A stretch of DNA of 8,185 nucleotides from Clostridiales bacterium. Lineage in GTDB: Bacteria > Bacillota > Clostridia > Tissierellales > Dethiosulfatibacteraceae. The notes beneath the pieces were generated by a model. The model worked only from the letters and a program-made list of their open reading frames with translations. It was not told the DNA's origin and did not search any database. The stretch spans positions 1-8,185 of the forward strand of contig DMAP01000226.1 of the NCBI GenBank assembly GCA_003446975.1, read 5' to 3'. Below, in pieces: positions 1 through 6,094 of this stretch (positions are counted from its first letter, which is position 1; every line of letters begins with the position of its first letter). The position numbers and the translations under genes were made by a program.

Positions 1-579
1 GGCGGCTATAGAATTCGCTTGTATCTCCAAATTTTCACCAAGCCCGCCTCTACCCGGCACTACCAGAAGGTTTGAGAATTTCTTGCCGGTATGGATCTCA
101 TTGGCTATCAAAGCCATTGTCGTTCCACCCATGATGCCTATGCGCATATTGTTTGCCAGCAATGAAACAATTATTTCCGCAGCTTTTCTGCCTACATCTT
201 TTTTTACAATATCATTATTGGCATAGTCACCTTCGACAATACAAACGCGATTGATTCCAAGCTTTTCCTGAATGGCTTTCTCAATTTCCGCCAGTCCTTT
301 TACCCTATGCAGCAATAATTCAGTATCTCCAATCAATCGATCCCCTGAATCGGATAGTTTCATTCCCGATGGATCAATCACAATCAGGCCTAAATCTCTT
401 AACCTATCACTCTCAGATCTCAAAACTCTTTCAGATATGCCAAGATTAACGGCCAGAAGTCTTCTGCCAATTGGTTGACAATTCTTTATCGCACGTAGGA
501 TGTTATAGCGTTTCAATATAAGATCTGTGGCTTCCGGGACCAGTTGATTCAGTACTGTCAATGCTTTTTCGAATTCCAT
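1..579 (-). CDS. cggR: SorC-family transcriptional regulator, CggR-like (partial, C-terminal part beyond window)
   Basis: The first 193 codons are visible; the rest runs off the window at base 1, and the family is about 340 residues long. CggR represses the central glycolytic operon (gapA, pgk, tpi, pgm, eno) and is released by fructose-1,6-bisphosphate. Residues about 20-90 form a winged helix-turn-helix (NLGISERVLRSESDRLRDLG, then LSDSGDRLI). The effector domain begins near residue 95, with the phosphosugar-loop motif MGGTT at 150-154 and VVPGRGGLGENLEIQANSIA at 173-192. The last segment is highly characteristic of CggR rather than of DeoR or SorC sugar regulators. From memory of the B. subtilis structure, two Thr and one Arg contact the ligand; T153, T154 and R177 fit. 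The ATG at 579 follows GGAGGA by 4 bases. The gene lies downstream of rpoN on the same strand. A gapA gene is expected next but lies outside the window. Confidence 0.9.
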   Translation of the reverse strand, partial: MEFEKALTVLNQLVPEATDLILKRYNILRAIKNCQPIGRRLLAVNLGISERVLRSESDRLRDLGLIVIDPSGMKLSDSGDRLIGDTELLLHRVKGLAEIEKAIQEKLGINRVCIVEGDYANNDIVKKDVGRKAAEIIVSLLANNMRIGIMGGTTMALIANEIHTGKKFSNLLVVPGRGGLGENLEIQANSIAA

Positions 580-583
580 CGGT

Positions 584-589
584 TCCTCC
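584..589 (-). promoter_or_regulatory. Ribosome binding site of cggR
   Basis: GGAGGA lies 4 bases before the ATG at 579. It is close to the consensus and fixes the start codon. Confidence 0.75.
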
Positions 590-623
590 GGGTCTTTTTT
601 TATCCCTGTAATAAATTTTGCGT

Positions 624-649
624 CCCATTAGTAGTATACTACTAATGGG
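624..649. promoter_or_regulatory. Perfect 26-bp palindrome, probable operator over the cggR promoter
   Basis: The half-site CCCATTAGTAGTA is followed by its exact reverse complement with no spacer, centred between 636 and 637. It covers the predicted -10 box and the proximal spacer, and reaches just past the predicted start site. Such placement is typical of a repressor operator. CggR itself is the obvious candidate because it regulates its own operon in B. subtilis, but the known B. subtilis operator is a pair of direct repeats of a different sequence. Another dimeric repressor is therefore possible. Confidence 0.65.
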
Positions 650-661
650 GTCATATTACAA
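633..661 (-). promoter_or_regulatory. Candidate sigma-A promoter of cggR
   Basis: The minus strand shows TTGTAA (656-661) and TATACT (633-638) separated by exactly 17 bases. These match the -35 and -10 consensus at 4 of 6 and 5 of 6 positions. The predicted transcript would start near 626 and leave a leader of about 45 bases before the cggR start. AT-rich DNA upstream could act as an UP element. The -10 box sits at the middle of a perfect palindrome, which suggests the promoter is repressed by a protein covering it. The call is by inspection only. Confidence 0.6.
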
Positions 662-721
662 GATATGTTTCTGCTTTTATTCAGAAATGATAAAACGATT
701 AAAGACCAAATGCAAGATGGT

Positions 722-2131
722 TTAGAATCGTTTTCTCATGGAAGAAGCTGCTATTCCCAGTTCATCCCTATATTTGGCTATTGTGCGGCGGGAAATGTCA
801 ATTCCCTTTTTGTTGAGCTCATCTGCAATTTTTTGGTCGCTTAAAGGCTTTTTAGCATTCTCGTTATTTACCAGATCCTGAATCAATGATTTGATACTGG
901 TTGAAGCCATGCCATCGTCGTCCCCTTCTTTGGAAATGGAGCTGGAAAAAAAATATTTCAGTTCAAACAAGCCTCTAGGCGTCTGTACATATTTACCATT
1001 GGTCGCTCGGCTCACTGTTGACTCATGTACACTTATATCTTCTGCTACATCTTTTAGGACTAGTGGTTTAAGAAACTGTTCACCTTTCTCAAAAAAATCT
1101 ATTTGATATTTTAGAATTGACTCTGCCACCTTGTACATCGTGTTTCTACGTTGTTCAATACTTTTTATTAGCCACATAGATGCGTTGAACTTATCGTATA
1201 GAAATTTGTTTGTATCCTTGTCGTCAACATTTTTCATTATATCTTTATAGTATGTGCTGATTCTCAGCAATGGGATATCTGAGTCATTGACAATAATAAC
1301 ATATTCGTCACCAATTTTTGAAATTGTAACATCGGCTGATATGTACTTGATATTATCGCTATCCAACACGAATCCCCTTGAAGGTTTAGGTTCCAGATAT
1401 CTGATCATGTCACATATTTCTTGAACTTTTTTGACAGAAATATTGAGTTCTTTCGCGATGCACTGAATTTTATTGCAGGCAAGATTCTCAATATGATAGT
1501 CTATTATGTTGAATATTTTCTCGTCTGTAATGCCTCTTTCCTTTAATTGGATCTTCAGACACTCATTCAAGTTTCTTGCCGCAATGCCTGTTGGATCGAA
1601 AGTATGGAAAATCTGCAAAACATCCTCCACTTCTTGTGTTGTTACTTTAAGTTGATCGGCAATTTCGGAAACAGGAACCGCTAGATACCCTTTCTTATCA
1701 AGGGAATCAATTATTCTTTCCCCTATCATCCTATCTTTTTTTGAGCTGACTGATAGACCCAATTGAAATCTGAGATGATCATTTAATGATTGGGCTTTGG
1801 ATGTATAAGACTCGAAGGTCTGCTTACTCTCCCCATGGTCATAATTATACGACTTATAGCTGATGTCGTCATATCTTTCGACCACTTCCTGCCAATCAAT
1901 CTCATCTTTCTTGGGTTCGGTTTTTTCCTGAATTTTATCAATTTGCTTGTCAGGGGTAATGTCGGATGGTTTATCTCCCACTTCCAAGAAAGGATTCGAT
2001 TCAATCTGTTTTTCTATATACTCTCTCAGTTCAATATTATTATATTGAAGCACTTGAATAGCTTGTCTGAGTTCCGGTGTCATTATCAGTTTTTGTGTTT
2101 GTTGTAGATTTAGTTCGAAACCTATTTTCAT
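722..2131 (-). CDS. rpoN: RNA polymerase sigma-54 factor
   Basis: This complete 469-residue protein is of normal family length. It directs RNA polymerase to -24/-12 promoters, which open only with an ATP-hydrolysing enhancer-binding protein. Region I at 9-50 has the usual Gln/Leu-rich activator-interacting pattern (LQQTQKLIMTPELRQAIQVL). Region II at about 51-105 is a charged linker. The core-binding domain follows, with FDPTGIAARNLNECL at about 178-192 and LEPKPSRGF at 246-254. The DNA-binding part has a helix-turn-helix at about 360-380 (SVHESTVSRATNGKYVQTPRG), GLFELKYFF at 387-395 and the RpoN box SRRTIAKYR at 447-455, so no functional region is missing. The ATG at 2131 is the only sensible start, because an in-frame TAG lies five codons upstream and the next Met is inside region I. 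Its ribosome binding site is weak (AGGG, 10 bases away). rpoN beside cggR is, as I recall, a common clostridial arrangement. Its targets cannot be seen here. Confidence 0.97.
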   Translation of the reverse strand: MKIGFELNLQQTQKLIMTPELRQAIQVLQYNNIELREYIEKQIESNPFLEVGDKPSDITPDKQIDKIQEKTEPKKDEIDWQEVVERYDDISYKSYNYDHGESKQTFESYTSKAQSLNDHLRFQLGLSVSSKKDRMIGERIIDSLDKKGYLAVPVSEIADQLKVTTQEVEDVLQIFHTFDPTGIAARNLNECLKIQLKERGITDEKIFNIIDYHIENLACNKIQCIAKELNISVKKVQEICDMIRYLEPKPSRGFVLDSDNIKYISADVTISKIGDEYVIIVNDSDIPLLRISTYYKDIMKNVDDKDTNKFLYDKFNASMWLIKSIEQRRNTMYKVAESILKYQIDFFEKGEQFLKPLVLKDVAEDISVHESTVSRATNGKYVQTPRGLFELKYFFSSSISKEGDDDGMASTSIKSLIQDLVNNENAKKPLSDQKIADELNKKGIDISRRTIAKYRDELGIAASSMRKRF

Positions 2132-2159
2132 ATTATCATAACCCTACATTCAAGATTCA

Positions 2160-2181
2160 TACCAACTTTTTAGATTTGGTA
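2160..2181 (-). repeat. Short inverted repeat in the rpoN leader
   Basis: TACCAA and TTGGTA face each other across 10 bases, 28 bases upstream of the rpoN start. A further copy of the element lies at 2199-2204, also able to pair with the 2176-2181 arm. The arms are only 6 bp, so chance is a real possibility. It could be a leader hairpin or a protein site. Confidence 0.3.
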
Positions 2182-2194
2182 CGTTACTTCTCTA

Positions 2195-2223
2195 ATTTTA
2201 CCAAAAAAAAACAAAAAAATAAA
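2195..2223 (-). promoter_or_regulatory. Weak candidate promoter of rpoN
   Basis: TAAAAT at 2195-2200 resembles a -10 box (5 of 6). The hexamer 17 bases upstream, TTTATT at 2218-2223, matches a -35 box poorly. The spacer is almost pure T. The preceding operon ends in a strong terminator, so rpoN should have a promoter between 2132 and 2232, and this is the best candidate I find. An AT-rich tract makes such matches easy by chance. Confidence 0.25.
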
Positions 2224-2232
2224 GTAAATTTT

Positions 2233-2270
2233 AAAAAGACTTCAGTTTGATGTGAAACTGAAGTCTTTTT
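2233..2270 (-). terminator. Rho-independent terminator of the ABC importer operon
   Basis: A perfect 16-bp stem (arm AAAAAGACTTCAGTTT) encloses a 6-base loop (CACATC on the minus strand). It begins 11 bases after the stop codon of the last permease. The descending arm ends in TTTTT and is followed by T-rich DNA (2204-2232). The A-tract, stem and T-tract design would also work on the plus strand, but no plus-strand gene needs it. It separates the importer operon from rpoN. Confidence 0.92.
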
Positions 2271-2281
2271 GTTCAATACAA

Positions 2282-3247
2282 TTATCTTTGGGATTTATCA
2301 TATGGAATACCTTCCGCTTTTGGTGCTCTGGATTTCTTTGAGGTGAATCCCAACACAACCATTGTGGCAAGATAGGGCAACATTTTGTAATAAGTCTGGT
2401 TGATTCCCAGATTGTCAAGAAATGGTATGAGTGACACAGAATATGCCAATGTCCTAAGGAATGCGAAAAACAAAGCTGCAAATAGAATCCTTATAGGCTT
2501 CCATTGTCCAAATATCATAACCGCCAACGCCAAAAATCCAAAACCTGCCACCCCAGAATGGCCACTGACATTTCCATCAGTTATTCCCACAGCATAGAAA
2601 AACCCCCCTATCCCTGCCAGCACACCTGATATGCTAACGCCTGCATACCGCATGAAATAAACATTGATGCCAACAGAATCAGCAGCATGGGGATGCTCCC
2701 CGCAGGCTCGAAGCCTTAAACCAAATCTCGTTTTATAAAGAACAATTGTTGCTATGAACAAAATCACAAAGCCAATAATAACCGTCAAATAGGTTCTCTG
2801 GAAAAACAGCTCGCCTAGAATCGGGATTCTGCCAAGTACAGGGATTTCTCTGATGTAAAAGCTTTTATTGGTCGTAACCCCATCACTATTAAAAAACATT
2901 TTTGAGAAAAGGAGAATCGCCGCAGGTATTAGAAGGTTCAATGCGGTTCCTACAATAACCTGATTGGCTTTCATCGTGACGGATGCAAAGGACAGCAGCA
3001 ATGAGTAAATCAACCCTGATAATGCAGCGATGATAATTCCAATTATCAATATAGTCTGGGCATTCATTGTCGAACCTTGTACCGCGAGGACAAATAATGC
3101 ACCAAAGAAAGCACCAAAGAGCATAATACCTTCCAATGCAATGTTAACGACACCACTTCTTTCACTGAACATGCCACCAAGCGCTACTATAAGTAACGGC
3201 ATCGCCACCGGCAGCATATTTTGCACCAAATAATATACCGTGCCCAT
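2282..3247 (-). CDS. ABC transporter permease, second subunit of BMP/nucleoside-type importer (NupQ/YufQ-like)
   Basis: This 321-residue polytopic membrane protein belongs to the branched-chain/ribose-type permease family (BPD_transp_2). It is about 8-10 hydrophobic segments long and is of normal length. LIVALGGMFSERSGVVNIAL at 19-38 and the loop GLRLRACGEHPHAADSVGIN at about 176-195 are typical of the YufQ/NupQ subfamily; the loop should contact the ATPase. GFLALAVMIFGQWKP at about 238-252 is also typical. The C-terminal 20 residues are polar and probably cytoplasmic. Its ATG shares one base with the TAA of the preceding permease (TAATG), with a very strong AAGGAGG 7 bases upstream, so the two subunits are likely translated together and pair one to one in the membrane. 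It is the last gene before the terminator. The symbol is left blank because B. subtilis naming rests on substrate tests not available here. Confidence 0.92.
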   Translation of the reverse strand: MGTVYYLVQNMLPVAMPLLIVALGGMFSERSGVVNIALEGIMLFGAFFGALFVLAVQGSTMNAQTILIIGIIIAALSGLIYSLLLSFASVTMKANQVIVGTALNLLIPAAILLFSKMFFNSDGVTTNKSFYIREIPVLGRIPILGELFFQRTYLTVIIGFVILFIATIVLYKTRFGLRLRACGEHPHAADSVGINVYFMRYAGVSISGVLAGIGGFFYAVGITDGNVSGHSGVAGFGFLALAVMIFGQWKPIRILFAALFFAFLRTLAYSVSLIPFLDNLGINQTYYKMLPYLATMVVLGFTSKKSRAPKAEGIPYDKSQR

Positions 3248-4407
3248 TATTCCACCTCCTTAAGATCCGGTTCTGACATTTCAGGAGCTGAATCTCCTTT
3301 CAGCAACCTTTTCTTGACAAACTCTGCTAAAGCGGCATTCATAATCATCGCGAAGGCTGAAAAATAAATGATGACTGCTATAACGACGTCAATAATCTCT
3401 GGTTTGTAGCCAACCAAACTTGTCAGCGTTCCCCCTCTCTGGATGTGAGAGACAAATATAGATGAAAAAATAATCCCTATTGGGTGTGAATGGCCTAACA
3501 GTGCAACCGCGATGCCGTTAAACCCATTTGCCGCAATTATGTTGATAGGCTCATAGGTCATGCTGCTGCCGGCAATTGCCGTTGGTGCCAATATGGCAAA
3601 AGCACCTCCAAGTCCAGCCAGTCCACCTGCTATGGCCATTGTTAAAATGATATTCCTTTTACCCTGCATACCTGCATAATCACTAGCATGCTTATTGAAT
3701 CCGGTTGCCTTTAACTCATAACCAAAAGTTGTTTTTTGAAGAATTATAAAAAGAATGACACCTATCAGTACGGCAAATATTATCCCTAGATTGACATTGG
3801 ATCCCGGAATACCAAGAGAAGGGATCTTCGCATCCATGGGTAAGTACCTGGTACGGGAAGTGGGAGATGAGTACATTATCGAGTTGCTTTGTATCCACAT
3901 GTCCACCAGATACATGCCTATGTAATTGAACATGATGGATGTGATGACTTCGTTGACATTGAGTAGTGCCTTGAAGACCCCAGGTATAAGGCCAAACAAC
4001 ATACCGCCCACCATACCGGCAATTATAGCCACTATCCAGTGCAAGCCTCCAGGTATATCCCACATGAAACCAACATAAAGAGCAAAGAACATCCCCATGG
4101 TGTACTGCCCGGAAGCACCGATATTGAAAAGACCCATTTTAAATGCAAATCCAACAGCCAAGCCCGTCATCAGAATAGGCGTAGCAAAGTAGAAGACATC
4201 ACCGATACGGCTAAGACCTCCGAAAATAACATAACTGAAACCGGAAACAGCATTCTCAGGTATCGCAACCAACATAACGATAAACCCGAAAATCAGGCCC
4301 AAAAAAATCGCCATAAGAGCTGATGTAAATGCAGAAAATCCTTTGCTGTGGGTTATACTATCCGTATTGAATCTAAATTTTCGATTTGATCCATTATTAT
4401 TCTGCAT
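3247..4407 (-). CDS. ABC transporter permease, first subunit of BMP/nucleoside-type importer (NupP/YufP-like)
   Basis: This 386-residue integral membrane protein pairs with the next gene product to form the membrane channel of the importer. A polar N-terminal stretch of about 24 residues precedes the first membrane helix (about 27-49). Family signatures are GFAFKMGLFNIGASGQYTMG at 86-105, LNVNEVITSIMFNYI at 149-163, the ATPase-facing loop TTFGYELKATGFNKHASDYA at 226-245, and NGFNGIAVALLGHSHPIGI at 294-312. The final 25 residues are charged and probably cytoplasmic. Length and motifs match YufP/NupP of B. subtilis and NupB-type proteins. Its ATG overlaps the ATPase stop codon by one base, with AGGAGGG 6 bases before it. 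I see no truncation or frameshift. It could be a permease for another BMP-family substrate, since sequence alone does not fix specificity. Confidence 0.92.
   Translation of the reverse strand: MQNNNGSNRKFRFNTDSITHSKGFSAFTSALMAIFLGLIFGFIVMLVAIPENAVSGFSYVIFGGLSRIGDVFYFATPILMTGLAVGFAFKMGLFNIGASGQYTMGMFFALYVGFMWDIPGGLHWIVAIIAGMVGGMLFGLIPGVFKALLNVNEVITSIMFNYIGMYLVDMWIQSNSIMYSSPTSRTRYLPMDAKIPSLGIPGSNVNLGIIFAVLIGVILFIILQKTTFGYELKATGFNKHASDYAGMQGKRNIILTMAIAGGLAGLGGAFAILAPTAIAGSSMTYEPINIIAANGFNGIAVALLGHSHPIGIIFSSIFVSHIQRGGTLTSLVGYKPEIIDVVIAVIIYFSAFAMIMNAALAEFVKKRLLKGDSAPEMSEPDLKEVE
3255..3261 (-). promoter_or_regulatory. Ribosome binding site of the second permease
   Basis: AAGGAGG lies 7 bases before the ATG at 3247, inside the end of the upstream gene. 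A perfect match to the anti-Shine-Dalgarno sequence next to a TAATG overlap suggests coupled, efficient translation. Confidence 0.8.
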
Positions 4408-5945
4408 TATTGGCCCTCCTGTTTGGTGTTTCTTTTGGCGCCAGACATATAAAGACCGAGTTCCTGCATATTGGTTTCCTTGGGATCGAGCTCCCCAACA
4501 ATCTCTCCCTCGTAGATGACCAGGATTCGGTCACTGACATTCATAACCTCTTCAAGTTCCAGAGATACCAGGAATACAGCTTTCCCCGCATCTCGTCTAT
4601 CTATAAGCTGCTTGTGAACATATTCAATGGCTCCGACATCAAGCCCTCGGGTGGGCTGAACGGCTACCAACAACTCATGTTTCTTGTCAATTTCACGGGC
4701 AATGATTGCCTTTTGCTGATTCCCGCCAGACATGCTTCTGACTATTGATACCGGTCCCTGACTGCTTCTTACATCATATTTTTCAATCAAGCCTTCAGCA
4801 TACTGTCTGACTTTATTGAATCTTATAAACCCATTATTCTGAAAATCCGATTGCCAATATCTCTGAAGAACCAGATTCTCCTCTAAAGTGTAATCAAGTA
4901 TAAGTCCGTGCTTGTGCCTGTCCTCCGGTATGTGGCTCATGCCTATAATTGAACGTTGTCGGATAGAGGCTTTTGTGATATCTTTTCCACAAAGCAACAT
5001 GGTCCCGCCGCTGGTTTTTTCCAATCCGGTCAAGGCTGAGACAAACTCTGTCTGACCATTGCCATCGATACCTGCAAGACAGACAATCTCTCCTGCTCTC
5101 ACATCAAAGGAAACATTCTTTACTGCATTATTTTTATGAATTTTGGATGGAACAGTTACATTACGAACTGAAAGCACAACCTCTCCTGCTTCTCTCTTTT
5201 TCTTTTCAATGCTGAAACTGATATCACGTCCCACCATCATTTTGGATAGCTCTTCTTTTGTTGTGTCTTTCACGTCAACTGTCCCCATGTATTGACCTTT
5301 TCTTAGAACTGTGCATCTGTCCGCCACTGCCATTATTTCATTCAACTTATGGGTAATGAACAGAATTGATTTGCCTTCATCTGCCAGTTCTCTCATTATC
5401 TTCAGCAGGTCCTTGATTTCCTGTGGTGTTAAAACCGCAGTTGGTTCATCAAAAATCAAAATTTCATTTTCACGGTAAAGCATTTTAATGATTTCAACCC
5501 TTTGCTGCATGCCAACGGAAATATCCTCAATGTAAGAATCCGGGTCCACCTTTAATCCATATTTCTCGCTAAGCTCGATGATCTTGTTTTTTGCCTGTGA
5601 CTTGTCCAAGAATCCTTTCTTGATTGGTTCTACGCCTAAAATGATATTTTCAAGAACAGTAAAGACTTCAACAAGCTTAAAGTGCTGATGAACCATTCCA
5701 ATCCCCATAGCATTGGCATCATTGGGATTATTGATGCTGACTGCCTTGCCCCTGATTCTTATCTCGCCTTTCTCAGCTTGGTACAACCCGAACAAAACAC
5801 TCATCAGGGTTGATTTTCCAGCACCATTCTCGCCCAACAAAGCATGAACTTCTCCCTTTTTCAAGTTGAGAGTAATATTGTCATTGGCGATAATTCCGGG
5901 AAATTCTTTTGTGATGTTTAGCATTTCAACAATATAGTTTTCCAC
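4407..5945 (-). CDS. ABC transporter ATP-binding protein with two fused ATPase domains (NupO/YufO-like)
   Basis: This cytoplasmic energy subunit of the importer is 512 residues from the chosen GTG, the usual length for this family. Domain 1 (about 5-240) has Walker A GENGAGKST at 38-46, Q-loop Q87, a diverged signature SVGMQQR at 143-149, Walker B ILIFDE at 162-167 and switch H199. Domain 2 (about 255-505) has an altered Walker A GIDGNGQTE at 292-300 with Gln for the catalytic Lys, signature MSGGNQQK at 405-412, a Walker B end reading LLVAVQP without the Asp-Glu pair, and Ser at the switch-His position. This asymmetry is normal in RbsA/YufO-type proteins and implies one main ATP site. I chose GTG at 5945 because GAGGT sits 4 bases upstream. 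The longer frame from ATG 6005 adds 20 atypical residues, has no ribosome binding site and overlaps a promoter candidate. The stop overlaps the next start by one base. Confidence 0.93.
   Translation of the reverse strand: MENYIVEMLNITKEFPGIIANDNITLNLKKGEVHALLGENGAGKSTLMSVLFGLYQAEKGEIRIRGKAVSINNPNDANAMGIGMVHQHFKLVEVFTVLENIILGVEPIKKGFLDKSQAKNKIIELSEKYGLKVDPDSYIEDISVGMQQRVEIIKMLYRENEILIFDEPTAVLTPQEIKDLLKIMRELADEGKSILFITHKLNEIMAVADRCTVLRKGQYMGTVDVKDTTKEELSKMMVGRDISFSIEKKKREAGEVVLSVRNVTVPSKIHKNNAVKNVSFDVRAGEIVCLAGIDGNGQTEFVSALTGLEKTSGGTMLLCGKDITKASIRQRSIIGMSHIPEDRHKHGLILDYTLEENLVLQRYWQSDFQNNGFIRFNKVRQYAEGLIEKYDVRSSQGPVSIVRSMSGGNQQKAIIAREIDKKHELLVAVQPTRGLDVGAIEYVHKQLIDRRDAGKAVFLVSLELEEVMNVSDRILVIYEGEIVGELDPKETNMQELGLYMSGAKRNTKQEGQ
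4414..4420 (-). promoter_or_regulatory. Ribosome binding site of the first permease
   Basis: AGGAGGG lies 6 bases before the ATG at 4407, within the final codons of the ATPase gene. It goes with the TAATG overlap and indicates translational coupling. Confidence 0.8.
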
Positions 5946-5949
5946 TTTG

Positions 5950-5955
5950 ACCTCT
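5950..5955 (-). promoter_or_regulatory. Ribosome binding site that decides the ATPase GTG start
   Basis: AGAGGT ends 4 bases before GTG 5945. No comparable site precedes the upstream in-frame ATG at 6005. This supports the 512-residue product. Confidence 0.65.
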
Positions 5956-5963
5956 TCTAATTG

Positions 5964-5977
5964 ATTTAATATTAAAT
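5964..5977. repeat. 14-bp perfect AT-only palindrome upstream of the ATPase gene
   Basis: ATTTAATATTAAAT reads the same on both strands. It lies directly after the candidate -10 box at 5978-5983 and would cover the predicted transcription start. It may be an operator, but in DNA this AT-rich such palindromes arise easily. Confidence 0.35.
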
Positions 5978-6005
5978 ATTTTATATAGGGTTTTATATAT
6001 GACAA
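5978..6005 (-). promoter_or_regulatory. Candidate internal promoter for the ATPase and permease genes
   Basis: TTGTCA (6000-6005, 5 of 6 to the -35 consensus) and TAAAAT (5978-5983, 5 of 6 to the -10 consensus) are 16 bases apart. The start would fall near 5971, about 25 bases before the GTG start. It sits just after the intergenic hairpin at 6010-6031, so it could top up ATPase and permease expression. It is a sequence match only, in AT-rich DNA. Confidence 0.4.
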
Positions 6006-6009
6006 AATA

Positions 6010-6031
6010 GGGAAAAGCTTTCGCCTTCCCC
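6010..6031 (-). terminator. Intergenic hairpin after the lipoprotein gene (leaky terminator or mRNA-stabilising stem)
   Basis: On the minus strand GGGGAAGGC pairs with GCTTTTCCC around a GAAA tetraloop, a 9-bp stem with two G-T wobbles. It is followed by TATTTTG, a poor T-tract. It begins 63 bases after the lipoprotein stop codon. In many importer operons a hairpin at this place protects the binding-protein mRNA and lowers downstream transcription, giving an excess of binding protein. I infer the same here. The weak T-tract argues against full termination. Confidence 0.6.
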
Positions 6032-6094
6032 CATCTCTTAGTTCTTACATGCATAAGGCTAAGGCCAGTATGTCAGGTAATGAGTATTACTGGA

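Noticed and set aside
272..478. Plus-strand open frame of 68 codons opposite cggR
   Set aside because: It is a Ser/Leu-rich chance frame antisense to the conserved CggR DNA-binding domain.
580..623. B. subtilis-type CggR operator (CGGGAC-N6-TGTC repeats) in the cggR leader
   Set aside because: GGGAC and GGGA occur, but the TGTC partners and the repeat spacing do not.
668..687. Stem TTTCTG/CAGAAA as an rpoN terminator
   Set aside because: It has only 6 bp of mostly A-T pairs, an 8-base loop and no T-run afterwards.
711..715. TTGCA on the minus strand just after rpoN, as a possible sigma-54 -12 element
   Set aside because: There is no GG at the required spacing upstream, so the -24 element is missing.
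1790..2107. Plus-strand open frame of 105 codons inside rpoN
   Set aside because: It lies wholly opposite a complete, well-conserved rpoN and shows no family motif; a chance antisense frame.
4039..4323. Plus-strand open frame of 94 codons inside the first permease
   Set aside because: It is a polar, low-complexity translation antisense to membrane helices, with no plausible ribosome binding site or neighbours on that strand.
6065..6093. Inverted repeat CCAGTA/TACTGG just after the lipoprotein stop
   Set aside because: Six-bp arms 17 bases apart with an alternative GTAAT/ATTAC pairing inside and no T-tract; the stronger hairpin at 6010-6031 is the better candidate for a functional element.
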